From positions 1 through 7,800 of the forward strand of contig DAINBU010000183.1 of assembly GCA_036732755.1 (NCBI GenBank): DNA of 7,800 nucleotides, written 5' to 3'. The notes under the pieces were generated by a model. That model made no database searches. It worked only from the letters and a program-made list of their open reading frames with translations, and was not told the origin of the DNA. Of this stretch, positions 1-6,666 are shown piece after piece. The stretch is from DASRRB01 sp036732755 (lineage in GTDB: Bacteria; Planctomycetota; B15-G4; SIAN01). The translations under genes were made by a program, and so were the position numbers. The number at the start of each line of letters is the position of its first letter. Within the stretch, counting starts at the first letter, position 1.

Positions 1-186
1 GTAGGTCGCGGCCATCAGCACCTGCGCGACGACGGGATCGGGATCGAGCGCGATGGGCGCGACGAGCTGGTCGAGGCGATCGTCCGAGAAGAGCTTCTCC
101 TGTGCTGGAGCGTCGCTGATCGTCACGACCACGATGACGCAGGCGGCGGCGAGCGCGGCAGCGCACGCGATCGAGCGGGTCGTCAT
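1..186 (-). CDS. DUF3300 family exported protein, N-terminal 62 residues (runs off window)
   Basis: Reading from ATG at 186-184 gives 62 codons with no stop before the window edge. The N-terminus is a signal peptide: Arg4, a hydrophobic Ala/Val stretch at residues 6-23, then an Ala-Pro-Ala signal peptidase I site after Ala28. The mature start contains LDQLVAPIALDPDP followed by QVLMAATY, which I recognise as the conserved opening of DUF3300 proteins (usual form LDQLLAPIALYPDxLLxQVLMAATYP). These are periplasmic or envelope proteins of unknown function. The start is well supported by GGAGGT five bases upstream of ATG. The gene follows the hybrid kinase on the same strand after a 124-base gap, and its leader carries an SD-masking hairpin and a sigma54-like promoter (separate entries). 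Family assignment is strong although only the N-terminus is visible; function is unknown. Confidence 0.88.
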   Translation of the reverse strand, partial: MTTRSIACAAALAAACVIVVVTISDAPAQEKLFSDDRLDQLVAPIALDPDPVVAQVLMAATY

Positions 187-189
187 GGT

Positions 190-209
190 GCACCTCCGGA
201 GGGAGGTGC
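190..209 (-). promoter_or_regulatory. Stem-loop burying the Shine-Dalgarno of the DUF3300 gene
   Basis: Positions 190-197 (gcacctcc) and 202-209 (ggaggtgc) are perfect 8-base reverse complements separated by four bases (198-201). In the mRNA the order is GCACCTCC-CTCC-GGAGGTGC-ACC-ATG, so the whole SD (GGAGGT, 197-192) lies in the 3' arm of a hairpin with six G-C pairs out of eight, ending three bases before the start codon. Any transcript containing the 5' arm would have this ribosome binding site masked. There is no T-tract, so it is not an ordinary terminator. The inverted repeat is seen directly; its regulatory role is inferred. Confidence 0.6.
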
Positions 210-213
210 GGTC

Positions 214-227
214 GCAAGATCAGGACC
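214..227 (-). promoter_or_regulatory. Candidate sigma54 (-24/-12) promoter for the DUF3300 gene
   Basis: The minus strand reads CCGGTCCTGATCTTGCG. GG (227-226) and GC (215-214) are separated by exactly 10 bases, and the -12 element is a full TTGC. Against the consensus TGGCAC-N5-TTGC, the -24 element keeps GG but differs at several other positions. Counting from C at -12 puts +1 near 202, for a leader of about 16 bases containing an unmasked GGAGGT. GG-N10-GC alone is common by chance in such GC-rich DNA, so this is a candidate only. It gains weight from the position just before a gene and from the sigma54 activator at 4947-6329. Confidence 0.33.
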
Positions 228-254
228 GGCGTGGCGGCGCGCCGCGGACCGGTC
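224..254. repeat. Nested inverted repeat between hybrid kinase and DUF3300 gene
   Basis: GACCGG at 224-229 pairs with CCGGTC at 249-254. Between them lies a perfect 12-base palindrome, GCGGCGCGCCGC at 234-245. It falls 57 bases past the kinase stop and overlaps the -24 element of the candidate promoter. No T-tract follows on the minus strand, so intrinsic termination is unlikely. It could be an operator or a structured 3' end of the kinase mRNA, or a chance product of GC-rich sequence. The rest of the 187-310 gap shows nothing else I can name. Confidence 0.3.
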
Positions 255-310
255 GACGCCCGCTCACTCCTCCCGGCGCACACGCCGCTTTTGTACGAAC
301 GACCGCGGCT

Positions 311-3205
311 TCACGCGCCGCGCTTCTGCGTGCGCGCGGCGCGCAGCGCCTCGAAGTCGGCGAGGAGCCGGCGCAGCGTCGCGAACTCCACCGGCTTGGT
401 CAGGTGCAGGTCGAAGCCGGCGTCGAGCGAACGGCGCCGGTCCTCCTCGTGGCCCCAGCCGGTGAGCGCGACCAGGACCATCTCCTCGCCCCCCGGCTGG
501 GCGCGGATGCTGCGGGCGACCTCGTAGCCGGAGAGCTTGGGGAGCCCGAGGTCGAGCAGCACGATCTCGGGCCGGAAGGCCGCCGCGGCGCCCACCGCCT
601 CGATCCCGTCGTGCGCCGTGTTCACCTCGTTGCCCGTCGTGCGCAGCAGCAGGCGCAGCGTGTCGGCGGCGTCGTGGTTGTCGTCGACGACGAGGATGCG
701 GCGAGGCGCCGGGCTCGCCGCGCGGGCGTCCGGGCTGCGCGCAGCCGCGCCGCCGGCCGCGACGGCGACGGGGATGCGCACCCGGAACTCGCTCCCCTTT
801 CCGGGGCCGTCGCTGCGCGCCTCGACCGAGCCGCCGTGCAGCTCGACGAGGCGGCGCACCAGCGTGAGGCCGATCCCGAGCCCCCCCTCCGATCGCTCCG
901 AGCCCGGGTCGCCCTGCATGAACATGTCGAAGACGCGCGACAGCATCTCCTTCTTGATGCCGATGCCCGTGTCGCGCACGGAGATCACGACGTCGCCGCC
1001 CTCCTGCGACGCGGTGAGCCCGATGCGGCCGCCGTGGTCCATGTACTTGGCGGCGTTGTTCAGCAGGTTGGAGAGGACCTGCGCGAGCCGCGTCGGGTCG
1101 GCGTCGAGGTGGATCGGCCGCGGCGGGATCGTGACGGTGAGCTCGTGGCGCCACTTGTCGATGAGCGGCCGGCTCGCCTCGACCGCGCTCGCCACGACCT
1201 CGGAGAGGTCGACCGGCTGCCGGCGCAGCTCGATCTTGCCGCGCGTGATGCGCGAGACGTCGAGCAGGTCGTCGACCAGCCGCGTCATCTGGCGCACCTG
1301 CCGGTCGATCACCTCGGTCGCCCATTGCAGATCGGGCACCGGCATGCCGTGCGCGCGGAAGATCTGCACCGAGTTGCGGATCGGTGCCAGCGGATTGCGC
1401 AGCTCGTGCGCGAGCATGGCGAGGAACTCGTCCTTGCGCCGGTCGGACTCCTTGAGCGTCGCGAGCAGGTGGGCGTTGTCGATCGCGATCGCAGCGCGAC
1501 TCGCGAGGTCCTCCGCCGCCGCGACGTCGTTCGCGTCGAAGACGCGGCCCGACTCCGCGGTCGCGAAGGTGAGCGCGCCGGGCGTCCCGCGGCGCGAGCG
1601 CAGCGGCGTGCAGATGTAGGACTTGAGGCCGAGCTCGCGCGCCATGCGCGCCTGCTCCTCGTCCTGCACCGGCCCGGCCCGCAGCGCGTCGGGGATGAAC
1701 GGCACCCACTCCGACTCGCCGCTGCGCACCACGCGCGCGACGCCGTGCGCGTCGTCCGGCCGCGGCGGGTGGCGGCGGAACAGCTCGTGGGCGAGCGCGA
1801 CGCGCGCCGGGTCGCGGTGCGCGACGGCCACGCGCTGGATCGAGCCGTCGGCCTCCTGGACGTCGACCGCGCACCAGTCGGCGAAGTACGGGACCGAGAG
1901 CCCCGCCACCTTCTGCAGCGTCGTGCGGTAGTCGGTCAGGACGGCGAGCTCGGCGCTGGCGTCGGCGAGGAAGCGCGTCCTCTCCTCGGCCGCCTTGGTT
2001 TCGTCGATGTCGGTGCAGGTGCCGATCCAGTGGACGATGCGCCCGTCGTCGTCGCGCAGCGGGAAGGCGCGCGCGAGGAACCAGCGGTAGCCGCCGGTGC
2101 GGCGGTCGCGGAAGCGGTACTCGATCTGGAAGAGGTTCCCCGAACGGATGCAGCCGTCCCAGGTCTCCATGCTGCGCTGGAGGTCGTCGGGGTGGAGGAT
2201 CGGCAGCCAGCTCTGTGCGCCGGAATCGCCGCGCTTCGCGCCGACGAACTCGAACCAGCGGTCGTTGCAGTACTCGAGCACGCCGTCGGGGCGCGCCGAC
2301 CAGACGATCTGCGGCAGGGCGTCGGCGAGCTGGCGGAACTGCTCCTCGCTCCGGCGGCGCCCCTGCTCCGCCTCGCGCTGCGCGGTGATGTCGCGCGCGA
2401 TCTTCGACGCGCCGACCACGCGGCCCGCCGCATCGCGGATGGGCGAGATCGAGATCGAGACGTGCAGGCGCCGCCCCCCCTTCGCGATGCGCACCGTCTC
2501 GTAGTGGTCGATACGCTCGCCGCGGGCCATGCGCGCCGAGATCTCCGCCTCCTCGCGCGTGCGGTCGGCCGGGATCAGCAGCAGGATCGAGCGGCCGACC
2601 ATCTCCTCGGCCGTGTAGCCGAAGATGCGCTCCGCCCCGGCGTTCCACGAGCGGATGGTGCCGTCGAGCGACTTGCTCATGATCGCGTCGTCGGAGCACT
2701 GGACGATCGTCGCGAGGCGCGACTCGGTCTCCGCGACCCGCTTGCGGTCGGCCTCGCTGCGGCGCAGCCGCTCTTCGGCGAGGCGCCGCTCGGTGACGTC
2801 GCGGAAGTTCCAGACGCGGCCGGCGCCGCCGCCCGCCGCGCCGATCGACCGTGCGGTGACCTCGAAGACGCGCCCGTCGGCGAGCTCGAGGACGTCGACG
2901 ACCTCGCACGGCGCGCCGCCCTCGATCGCCTCGACGCGCGCGCGGAACGCCTGGGCGTCGCGCGTCTGCGCCGCCATCGCCTCGAGGAGGCGACTGCGCG
3001 AGCGCGCGCGCAGCAACTCTTCGTCGTGCAGCCGCCACAGCGCGGCGAAGCGGTCGTTCCACTCGGTCGCGCACCCGGCGCCGTCGGTCACGAGGAGGCC
3101 GTCGCTCGTCGCGTCGAACGTCGCGCGCAGGAGGGCGAGCGCGCGCTCGGGGGAACCCGCGGCGTCTCGCGCGGCAGTGGGGAGCTTGGCGTTCTCTTCT
3201 TTCAT
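311..3205 (-). CDS. Soluble hybrid sensor histidine kinase (PAS-PAS-PAS-GAF-HisKA-HATPase-REC)
   Basis: A 964-residue cytoplasmic sensor kinase that should autophosphorylate on His600 and pass phosphate to its own receiver. Domains in order: PAS about 22-140; PAS about 161-280 (SWNAGAERIFGYTAEEMVGR); PAS about 287-408, PAC-like end; GAF about 412-582; HisKA with AHELRNPLAPIR (His600); HATPase with N-box (SNLLNNAAK, 712-720), G1 (DTGIGI, 745-750) and G2 (GGLGIGL, 774-780); receiver about 836-955 with DD at 841-842, phosphoacceptor Asp885 and Lys937. All catalytic motifs are intact. No membrane segment or signal peptide is present, so the signal is cytoplasmic (ligand, redox or light unknown). 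I chose ATG at 3205-3203; an upstream GTG at 3250 would add 15 residues. Neither start has a clear SD. It follows the BrkB-fusion gene after 81 bases. A TATCAT hexamer at 3231-3226 might be a -10 element but has no good -35. There is no output domain, so it must signal through another protein, possibly the regulator at 4947-6329. Confidence 0.93.
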   Translation of the reverse strand: MKEENAKLPTAARDAAGSPERALALLRATFDATSDGLLVTDGAGCATEWNDRFAALWRLHDEELLRARSRSRLLEAMAAQTRDAQAFRARVEAIEGGAPCEVVDVLELADGRVFEVTARSIGAAGGGAGRVWNFRDVTERRLAEERLRRSEADRKRVAETESRLATIVQCSDDAIMSKSLDGTIRSWNAGAERIFGYTAEEMVGRSILLLIPADRTREEAEISARMARGERIDHYETVRIAKGGRRLHVSISISPIRDAAGRVVGASKIARDITAQREAEQGRRRSEEQFRQLADALPQIVWSARPDGVLEYCNDRWFEFVGAKRGDSGAQSWLPILHPDDLQRSMETWDGCIRSGNLFQIEYRFRDRRTGGYRWFLARAFPLRDDDGRIVHWIGTCTDIDETKAAEERTRFLADASAELAVLTDYRTTLQKVAGLSVPYFADWCAVDVQEADGSIQRVAVAHRDPARVALAHELFRRHPPRPDDAHGVARVVRSGESEWVPFIPDALRAGPVQDEEQARMARELGLKSYICTPLRSRRGTPGALTFATAESGRVFDANDVAAAEDLASRAAIAIDNAHLLATLKESDRRKDEFLAMLAHELRNPLAPIRNSVQIFRAHGMPVPDLQWATEVIDRQVRQMTRLVDDLLDVSRITRGKIELRRQPVDLSEVVASAVEASRPLIDKWRHELTVTIPPRPIHLDADPTRLAQVLSNLLNNAAKYMDHGGRIGLTASQEGGDVVISVRDTGIGIKKEMLSRVFDMFMQGDPGSERSEGGLGIGLTLVRRLVELHGGSVEARSDGPGKGSEFRVRIPVAVAAGGAAARSPDARAASPAPRRILVVDDNHDAADTLRLLLRTTGNEVNTAHDGIEAVGAAAAFRPEIVLLDLGLPKLSGYEVARSIRAQPGGEEMVLVALTGWGHEEDRRRSLDAGFDLHLTKPVEFATLRRLLADFEALRAARTQKRGA

Positions 3206-3239
3206 CCGCGCATCCCGGGCGGGTGATGATAGGCGCGGA

Positions 3240-3272
3240 GCGGCGCGCACACCGCGGTCGGTCGCGCGCCGC
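3240..3272. repeat. Intercistronic inverted repeat
   Basis: A 9-base perfect inverted repeat, gcggcgcgc at 3240-3248 and gcgcgccgc at 3264-3272, with a 15-base loop. It lies in the 81-base gap between the BrkB-fusion stop and the hybrid kinase start. No T-run follows on the minus strand. It may stabilise or attenuate the polycistronic mRNA, but the arms are pure G/C and could arise by chance here. Confidence 0.3.
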
Positions 3273-3286
3273 GCCCGACGCGCCGG

Positions 3287-4942
3287 CTATGGAGCGGCGC
3301 CGGACGCCGCGGAGGCCGCCCGGGCGCGTCGATGATCCTTCCATTTGGCGCGCGCCTGCGTGAGTTGCGCGCCGAACAGCAGGATCACCGACGCGTAGTA
3401 GACCCAGACCATCAGTACTACGATCGAGCCGGCAGCGCCGTACGCCGATCCGATGCCGGTTTGGCTGAGATAGAGCGCGATCAGGCTCTTGCCGGCCGTG
3501 AAGAGCACGCTCGTCACGAACGCCCCGAACCAGACGTCGCTCCAGGCGACGCGCACCGCGGGCAGCACCTTGAAGATCATCGCGAAGAGGCCGGTGACGA
3601 CGACCGCGGAGACGACGACGTCGACCGCCTGCGCGACCCAGTGGGAGCCGGCGACTCCGCCGATCCAGGTGCAGACCGCCGAGAGCGACGCGCTCACCAG
3701 CAGCGAGACGAGCAGCAGGAAGCCGATGCCGAGCACCATCGCCAACGAGAGGACGCGCCCGCGCAGGTAGCTCCAGACCTTCCGGTCGGGGCGCGCGGCC
3801 ACGCGCCAGATCTTGTTCAGCGCATTCTCGAGCTGGACGAAGACGCTGGTCGCCCCGATCACGACCGAGAGGATGCCGACCACGAGCAGCACGTTCGAGG
3901 CGCCGGTCCCGGTGTGGTCGACGACGTCGGCGACGACCTGCGCGACGGCCGGGCCGGCCGCCTTCTCCACCTCGGTGACGAGCCGCGTCTTCACCGACTC
4001 GCGCCCGAAGACGAAGCTCGCGATCGGGATCGTGACGAGCACCAGCGGGGCGAGCGAGAGGAGCATGTAGTAGGAGAGCGCGGCGGCGAGCTGGAACGGG
4101 GCGACCGCGGCGAAGCTGGCGACGCCGCGGCGGAGGACCGAGGACCAGGCGCGGAGCCGCCGCGCGACCGCGCCGAGCGGACCGCCGGCGGCCGCCGCCG
4201 CGCGCGCGTCGTCGTTCTCGGGGAGCCCGGGATCGCGCGCCGCGGCGACCGGCAGGCGCAGGCGCAGCGCGGAGCCGCGCCCCGGCTCGCCCGCGACCTC
4301 GAGCGTCCCGCCCGTTGTGGCGAGCAGGTCCGCTCCCACTTCGAGGGTGAGCCGCGCGAGCGGGGCGAGGCGCGCCTCGCCGCCGCTCGCCCAGCCCGAC
4401 GGCGCGACCCAGTCGGGCGCCGCGGCGAGCGCGCCGTCGAACCCGAGCTCGATCGAATCGACGTCCGCTGCGTGCGCGACGCGGACCTCCGCCTCGGCGG
4501 GGAGCGGAGCGCGGGCGGTGCGCTCGATCGCGAGGAAGGCGCGCCACGCGTAGCCGACGCGCCGCGCGTCGAGCGCGAGCGCGGCGGGCGCGGCGGCCGT
4601 TCGCGCCGGCGCCTCCCGCAACCGCACGCCCGCGCCGATCTCGTCGGCGAGCGCGCGCAGCAGCGCGAGCGGCGCGCCGGCGCGGAGCTCCGGGGGCTGC
4701 GCGGCGATCCGCAGCGCATCGGCGAGGAGCTGCGACGCGTCGGCGAGCGCCCCGGCCTGCCGGCGGATGCGCGCAGTTGCGTCGCGCACGGCGGCCGCGT
4801 CGGGCACGGCGTCGCCGTCGAGGAGCGACGCGCAGTTCACGATCGTGCCGAGCGGCGTGCGCAGGTCGTGACCGAGGCCGCGCGCGATCCTCTCGTTCAG
4901 GCGCCGCAGCGCGGCGTCGGGAGGAGGCGGCGGCGCGCTCAT
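3287..4942 (-). CDS. Degenerate histidine-kinase core fused to YihY/BrkB family membrane protein
   Basis: 551 residues in two parts. Residues 11-235 resemble a kinase core: an H-box GLGHDLRTPLG (His25) opens a DHp-like helical region to about 80. An HATPase-like region follows (about 95-235) in which the N-box position (LDARRVGYAWRAFLAIERTA) lacks the Mg-binding Asn, G1 reads LGFDGAL instead of DxGxG, no G2 is visible, and only the terminal GGTLEV-GRGS-LRLRLPV strand/turn is well kept. After a linker (236-263) comes a full BrkB/YihY domain (about 264-535; UPF0761, once mislabelled RNase BN) with six hydrophobic helices near 285-311, 349-370, 397-420, 436-460, 467-492 and 503-527, plus the family-typical LSYYMLLSLAPL, LENALNKIW and YGAAGSIVVLMVWVYY. 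Between codon 202 and Met293, which lies inside the first helix, there is no in-frame ATG or GTG, so the membrane part has no obvious separate start. The gene starts 4 bases after the upstream regulator stop, implying translational coupling. BrkB-family function is unsettled (envelope integrity, possible transport); a phospho-relay or scaffold role for the N-terminus is inference. Confidence 0.9.
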   Translation of the reverse strand: MSAPPPPPDAALRRLNERIARGLGHDLRTPLGTIVNCASLLDGDAVPDAAAVRDATARIRRQAGALADASQLLADALRIAAQPPELRAGAPLALLRALADEIGAGVRLREAPARTAAAPAALALDARRVGYAWRAFLAIERTARAPLPAEAEVRVAHAADVDSIELGFDGALAAAPDWVAPSGWASGGEARLAPLARLTLEVGADLLATTGGTLEVAGEPGRGSALRLRLPVAAARDPGLPENDDARAAAAAGGPLGAVARRLRAWSSVLRRGVASFAAVAPFQLAAALSYYMLLSLAPLVLVTIPIASFVFGRESVKTRLVTEVEKAAGPAVAQVVADVVDHTGTGASNVLLVVGILSVVIGATSVFVQLENALNKIWRVAARPDRKVWSYLRGRVLSLAMVLGIGFLLLVSLLVSASLSAVCTWIGGVAGSHWVAQAVDVVVSAVVVTGLFAMIFKVLPAVRVAWSDVWFGAFVTSVLFTAGKSLIALYLSQTGIGSAYGAAGSIVVLMVWVYYASVILLFGAQLTQARAKWKDHRRARAASAASGAAP

Positions 4943-4946
4943 CGAC

Positions 4947-6329
4947 TCATCGCTTGGCGGCGTTGTAGACGTTCAGCCGGTTGTAGAGCGTCTTCAGGCT
5001 GATGCCGAGGCGCCGCGCCGCCTCGCGCTTGTCGCCGTCGACCTTCTCGAGCGTCGCGAGGATCAGCGCGCGCACCGTCTCGTCGATCGACATGCCGGCC
5101 TGGATCGCGGACGTCGCCGGCGTCTCCTCGATCGAGACCGCGATCGCCTTGTCGGACTCGAGCGTCGTGTCGGCCATGATCCAGGCGCGGTGCACCGCGT
5201 TCTTGAGCTCGCGGACGTTGCCCTTCCACTCGCGCTTCTCGAGCTCGGTGATCGCGTCGGGCGCCCACTCCTTGCGCGCGTCGTGCGCGTCGTTCAACTG
5301 CGCGAGGAAGTGGCGGGCGAGCAGGGCGACGTCGCCGCGCCGTTCGCGCAGCGGCGGCACGATGATGGGGAAGACGGCGAGGCGGAAGTAGAGGTCCTCG
5401 CGCAGGCGGCCGGCGCGGATCGCCTCCTCGGGGACGCAATTGGTGGCGGCGAGCACGCGCACGTCGACCGGGATCTGCTCGGTGCCGCCGATGCGCTGGA
5501 TCATGCCGGTCTCGATCACGCGCAGCAGGTTCACCTGCAGGCGCGCCGGCATCTCGGTCACCTCGTCGAGGAAGAGCGTGCCGCCGGCGGCGCGCTCGAA
5601 GAAGCCGCGGTGCATGCGCTCGGCGCCGGTGAAGCTGCCGCGCTCGTGGCCGAAGAGCTCGCTCGCGATCAGCGTCTCGGAGATCGCGCCGCAGTTGACC
5701 GGGACGAGCGGGTGGTCGCGGCGCGGGCTGTTCGCGTGGATCGCCTCGGCGAAGAGCTCCTTGCCGGTGCCGCTCTCGCCCTGGATGAAGACGCTCGCCT
5801 CGGTCGGCGCGACGCGCGCGATCTCCTCGAAGAGCGCCTTCATCGCCGGCGACTCGCCGACGATCGAGCCGAAGCGGCCGCGCGCGACCAGCTCGCTGCG
5901 CAGCTCCTTGAGCTCGCTCTTGAGAGCCCGCGTGCGCACCAGGTGGGCGAGGGTGCTCTCGAGGCGCGCCGGGTCGAGGGGCTTGGTGAGGTAGTCGTTC
6001 GCCCCCTGCTTCAGCGCGTCGACGGCCGAATCGACGCTCGTGTTGCCGGTGATGACGATCACGTCGGTGTCGTACTCGCGCGGCCGCTCGCGCAGGAGCT
6101 CGACGCCGTCGCCGTCGGGGAGGGTGCGGTCGACGAGGATCGCGTCAAAGCACTTCTGCGCGAGGGCCGCGCGCGCCGCGGCGAGCGAATCGGCCGCGGC
6201 GACTCCGAAGCCCTGGGCGCGCAGCGCGCCGAGGAGGCTCTCCGCGAAGTCGCGGTCGTCATCGACGACGAGCAGTTCGAGCTTCGCGGAGGTGCGGCGG
6301 TGCGGCGCCGTGGCATTGCTCCGGGGCAT
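4947..6329 (-). CDS. NtrC-family sigma54-dependent response regulator
   Basis: 460 residues in the usual three-domain order. Receiver about 17-130: acidic DDD at 23-25, phosphoacceptor Asp67 in ILVDRTLPDGDG, Thr94 and Lys116. AAA+ sigma54-interaction domain about 153-385: Walker A GESGTGKE at 184-191, sigma54-contact loop GSFTGA at 231-236 (Ser in place of the usual Ala), Walker B GTLFLDE at 250-256, and Arg residues in RLREDLYFRL for intersubunit ATP sensing. The C-terminal Fis-type helix-turn-helix is at about 415-455, with KREAARRLGISLKTLYNRL. It should bind enhancer DNA when phosphorylated and activate sigma54-RNA polymerase. I prefer ATG at 6329-6327; an in-frame ATG at 6383 would add 18 unconserved residues. 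Neither has a clear SD. The stop is 4 bases before the pseudokinase-BrkB start. Its targets are unknown; a sigma54-like site lies upstream of the DUF3300 gene at the end of the cluster. Family assignment is near certain. Confidence 0.95.
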   Translation of the reverse strand: MPRSNATAPHRRTSAKLELLVVDDDRDFAESLLGALRAQGFGVAAADSLAAARAALAQKCFDAILVDRTLPDGDGVELLRERPREYDTDVIVITGNTSVDSAVDALKQGANDYLTKPLDPARLESTLAHLVRTRALKSELKELRSELVARGRFGSIVGESPAMKALFEEIARVAPTEASVFIQGESGTGKELFAEAIHANSPRRDHPLVPVNCGAISETLIASELFGHERGSFTGAERMHRGFFERAAGGTLFLDEVTEMPARLQVNLLRVIETGMIQRIGGTEQIPVDVRVLAATNCVPEEAIRAGRLREDLYFRLAVFPIIVPPLRERRGDVALLARHFLAQLNDAHDARKEWAPDAITELEKREWKGNVRELKNAVHRAWIMADTTLESDKAIAVSIEETPATSAIQAGMSIDETVRALILATLEKVDGDKREAARRLGISLKTLYNRLNVYNAAKR

Positions 6330-6666
6330 GGATGGGACGCGGGTTCCGTCGATGTGAGACGTGCGAAGCAGGAGCCCGTGCATCGGCGGGGGGAACTACC
6401 GGGGTGCGGCGGTCGCGACCGAGCAGAGTTCCGAAGCCGCAGCCTACTCGACGCCGGCCGCCGTCGGGAAGTGCGGCCGACGACGGCGGAGTCCCGGGCG
6501 GCCCGCGCTCAATGCGGAGGCGGGCCTGAAGTAGCGCCCGAGGCAAGAAAAAGCGCCTGCGCGAGCCGCGCGCGGATTCCCATCCGATCAAGAGACGTTG
6601 ACTGACGTCTCGATCACTGCGGCTCGCGCAAGCTTTTCGTTTCCCTCACGATGTCGACCCGCTGCG
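6330..6666. other. Gene-free intergenic region before the signalling cluster
   Basis: 337 bases between the stop of the small Gly/Pro-rich gene and the start of the sigma54 regulator. The 6549-6637 part is a composite stem-loop terminator (separate entry). The 6330-6545 part should hold the promoter of the signalling cluster. On the minus strand I see GGAACT (an ECF-like -35 word) near 6430 and TAGGCT near 6447, but neither has a convincing partner element. I found no GG-N10-TTGC sigma54 site here and no ORF with a recognisable product on either strand. Confidence 0.6.
6549..6637 (-). terminator. Composite stem-loop terminator after the PRC/small-protein genes
   Basis: The outer stem pairs TGCGCGAGCCGC (6558-6569) with GCGGCTCGCGCA (6619-6630), 12 perfect pairs. 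After a small internal loop it continues with AAAAGC (6549-6554) against GCTTTT (6632-6637). The long loop holds a second hairpin: GAGACGT (6592-6598) with ACGTCTC (6605-6611), flanked by GATC on both sides (6586-6589, 6612-6615). Read on the minus strand, the structure ends in GCTTTTTCTT, a typical U-tract. It begins about 30 bases after the small-protein stop at 6667. The T-run on the plus-strand side means it could work in both directions. Confidence 0.6.

Noticed and set aside
53..3226. 1057-codon open frame on the plus strand
   Set aside because: It is antisense to the hybrid kinase, is extremely rich in Arg, Ala, Asp and Val, and has no domain. Long open antisense frames are expected opposite GC-rich codon-biased genes, whereas the minus strand here shows a fully conserved kinase.
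3226..3231. TATCAT (minus strand) as a -10 element for the hybrid kinase
   Set aside because: No plausible -35 lies 16-18 bases upstream, and the hexamer alone is weak evidence. It is mentioned only in the kinase entry.
264..4547. 1427-codon open frame on the minus strand
   Set aside because: It overlaps both the kinase and the BrkB-fusion genes in another frame, is composed mostly of Arg, Ala and Gly, and carries no recognisable motif. It is a compositional shadow.
3332..5002. 556-codon open frame on the plus strand
   Set aside because: It is antisense to the fusion gene, charged and low-complexity, with no family resemblance.
6330..6545. Sigma54 promoter for the regulator itself (autoregulation)
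   Set aside because: I looked for GG-N10-GC with a TTGC-like -12 element on the minus strand and found no acceptable match.
5190..6605. 471-codon open frame on the plus strand
   Set aside because: It is antisense to the sigma54 regulator, whose motifs are fully intact on the minus strand. It is also Arg/Ala/Glu-rich without motifs.
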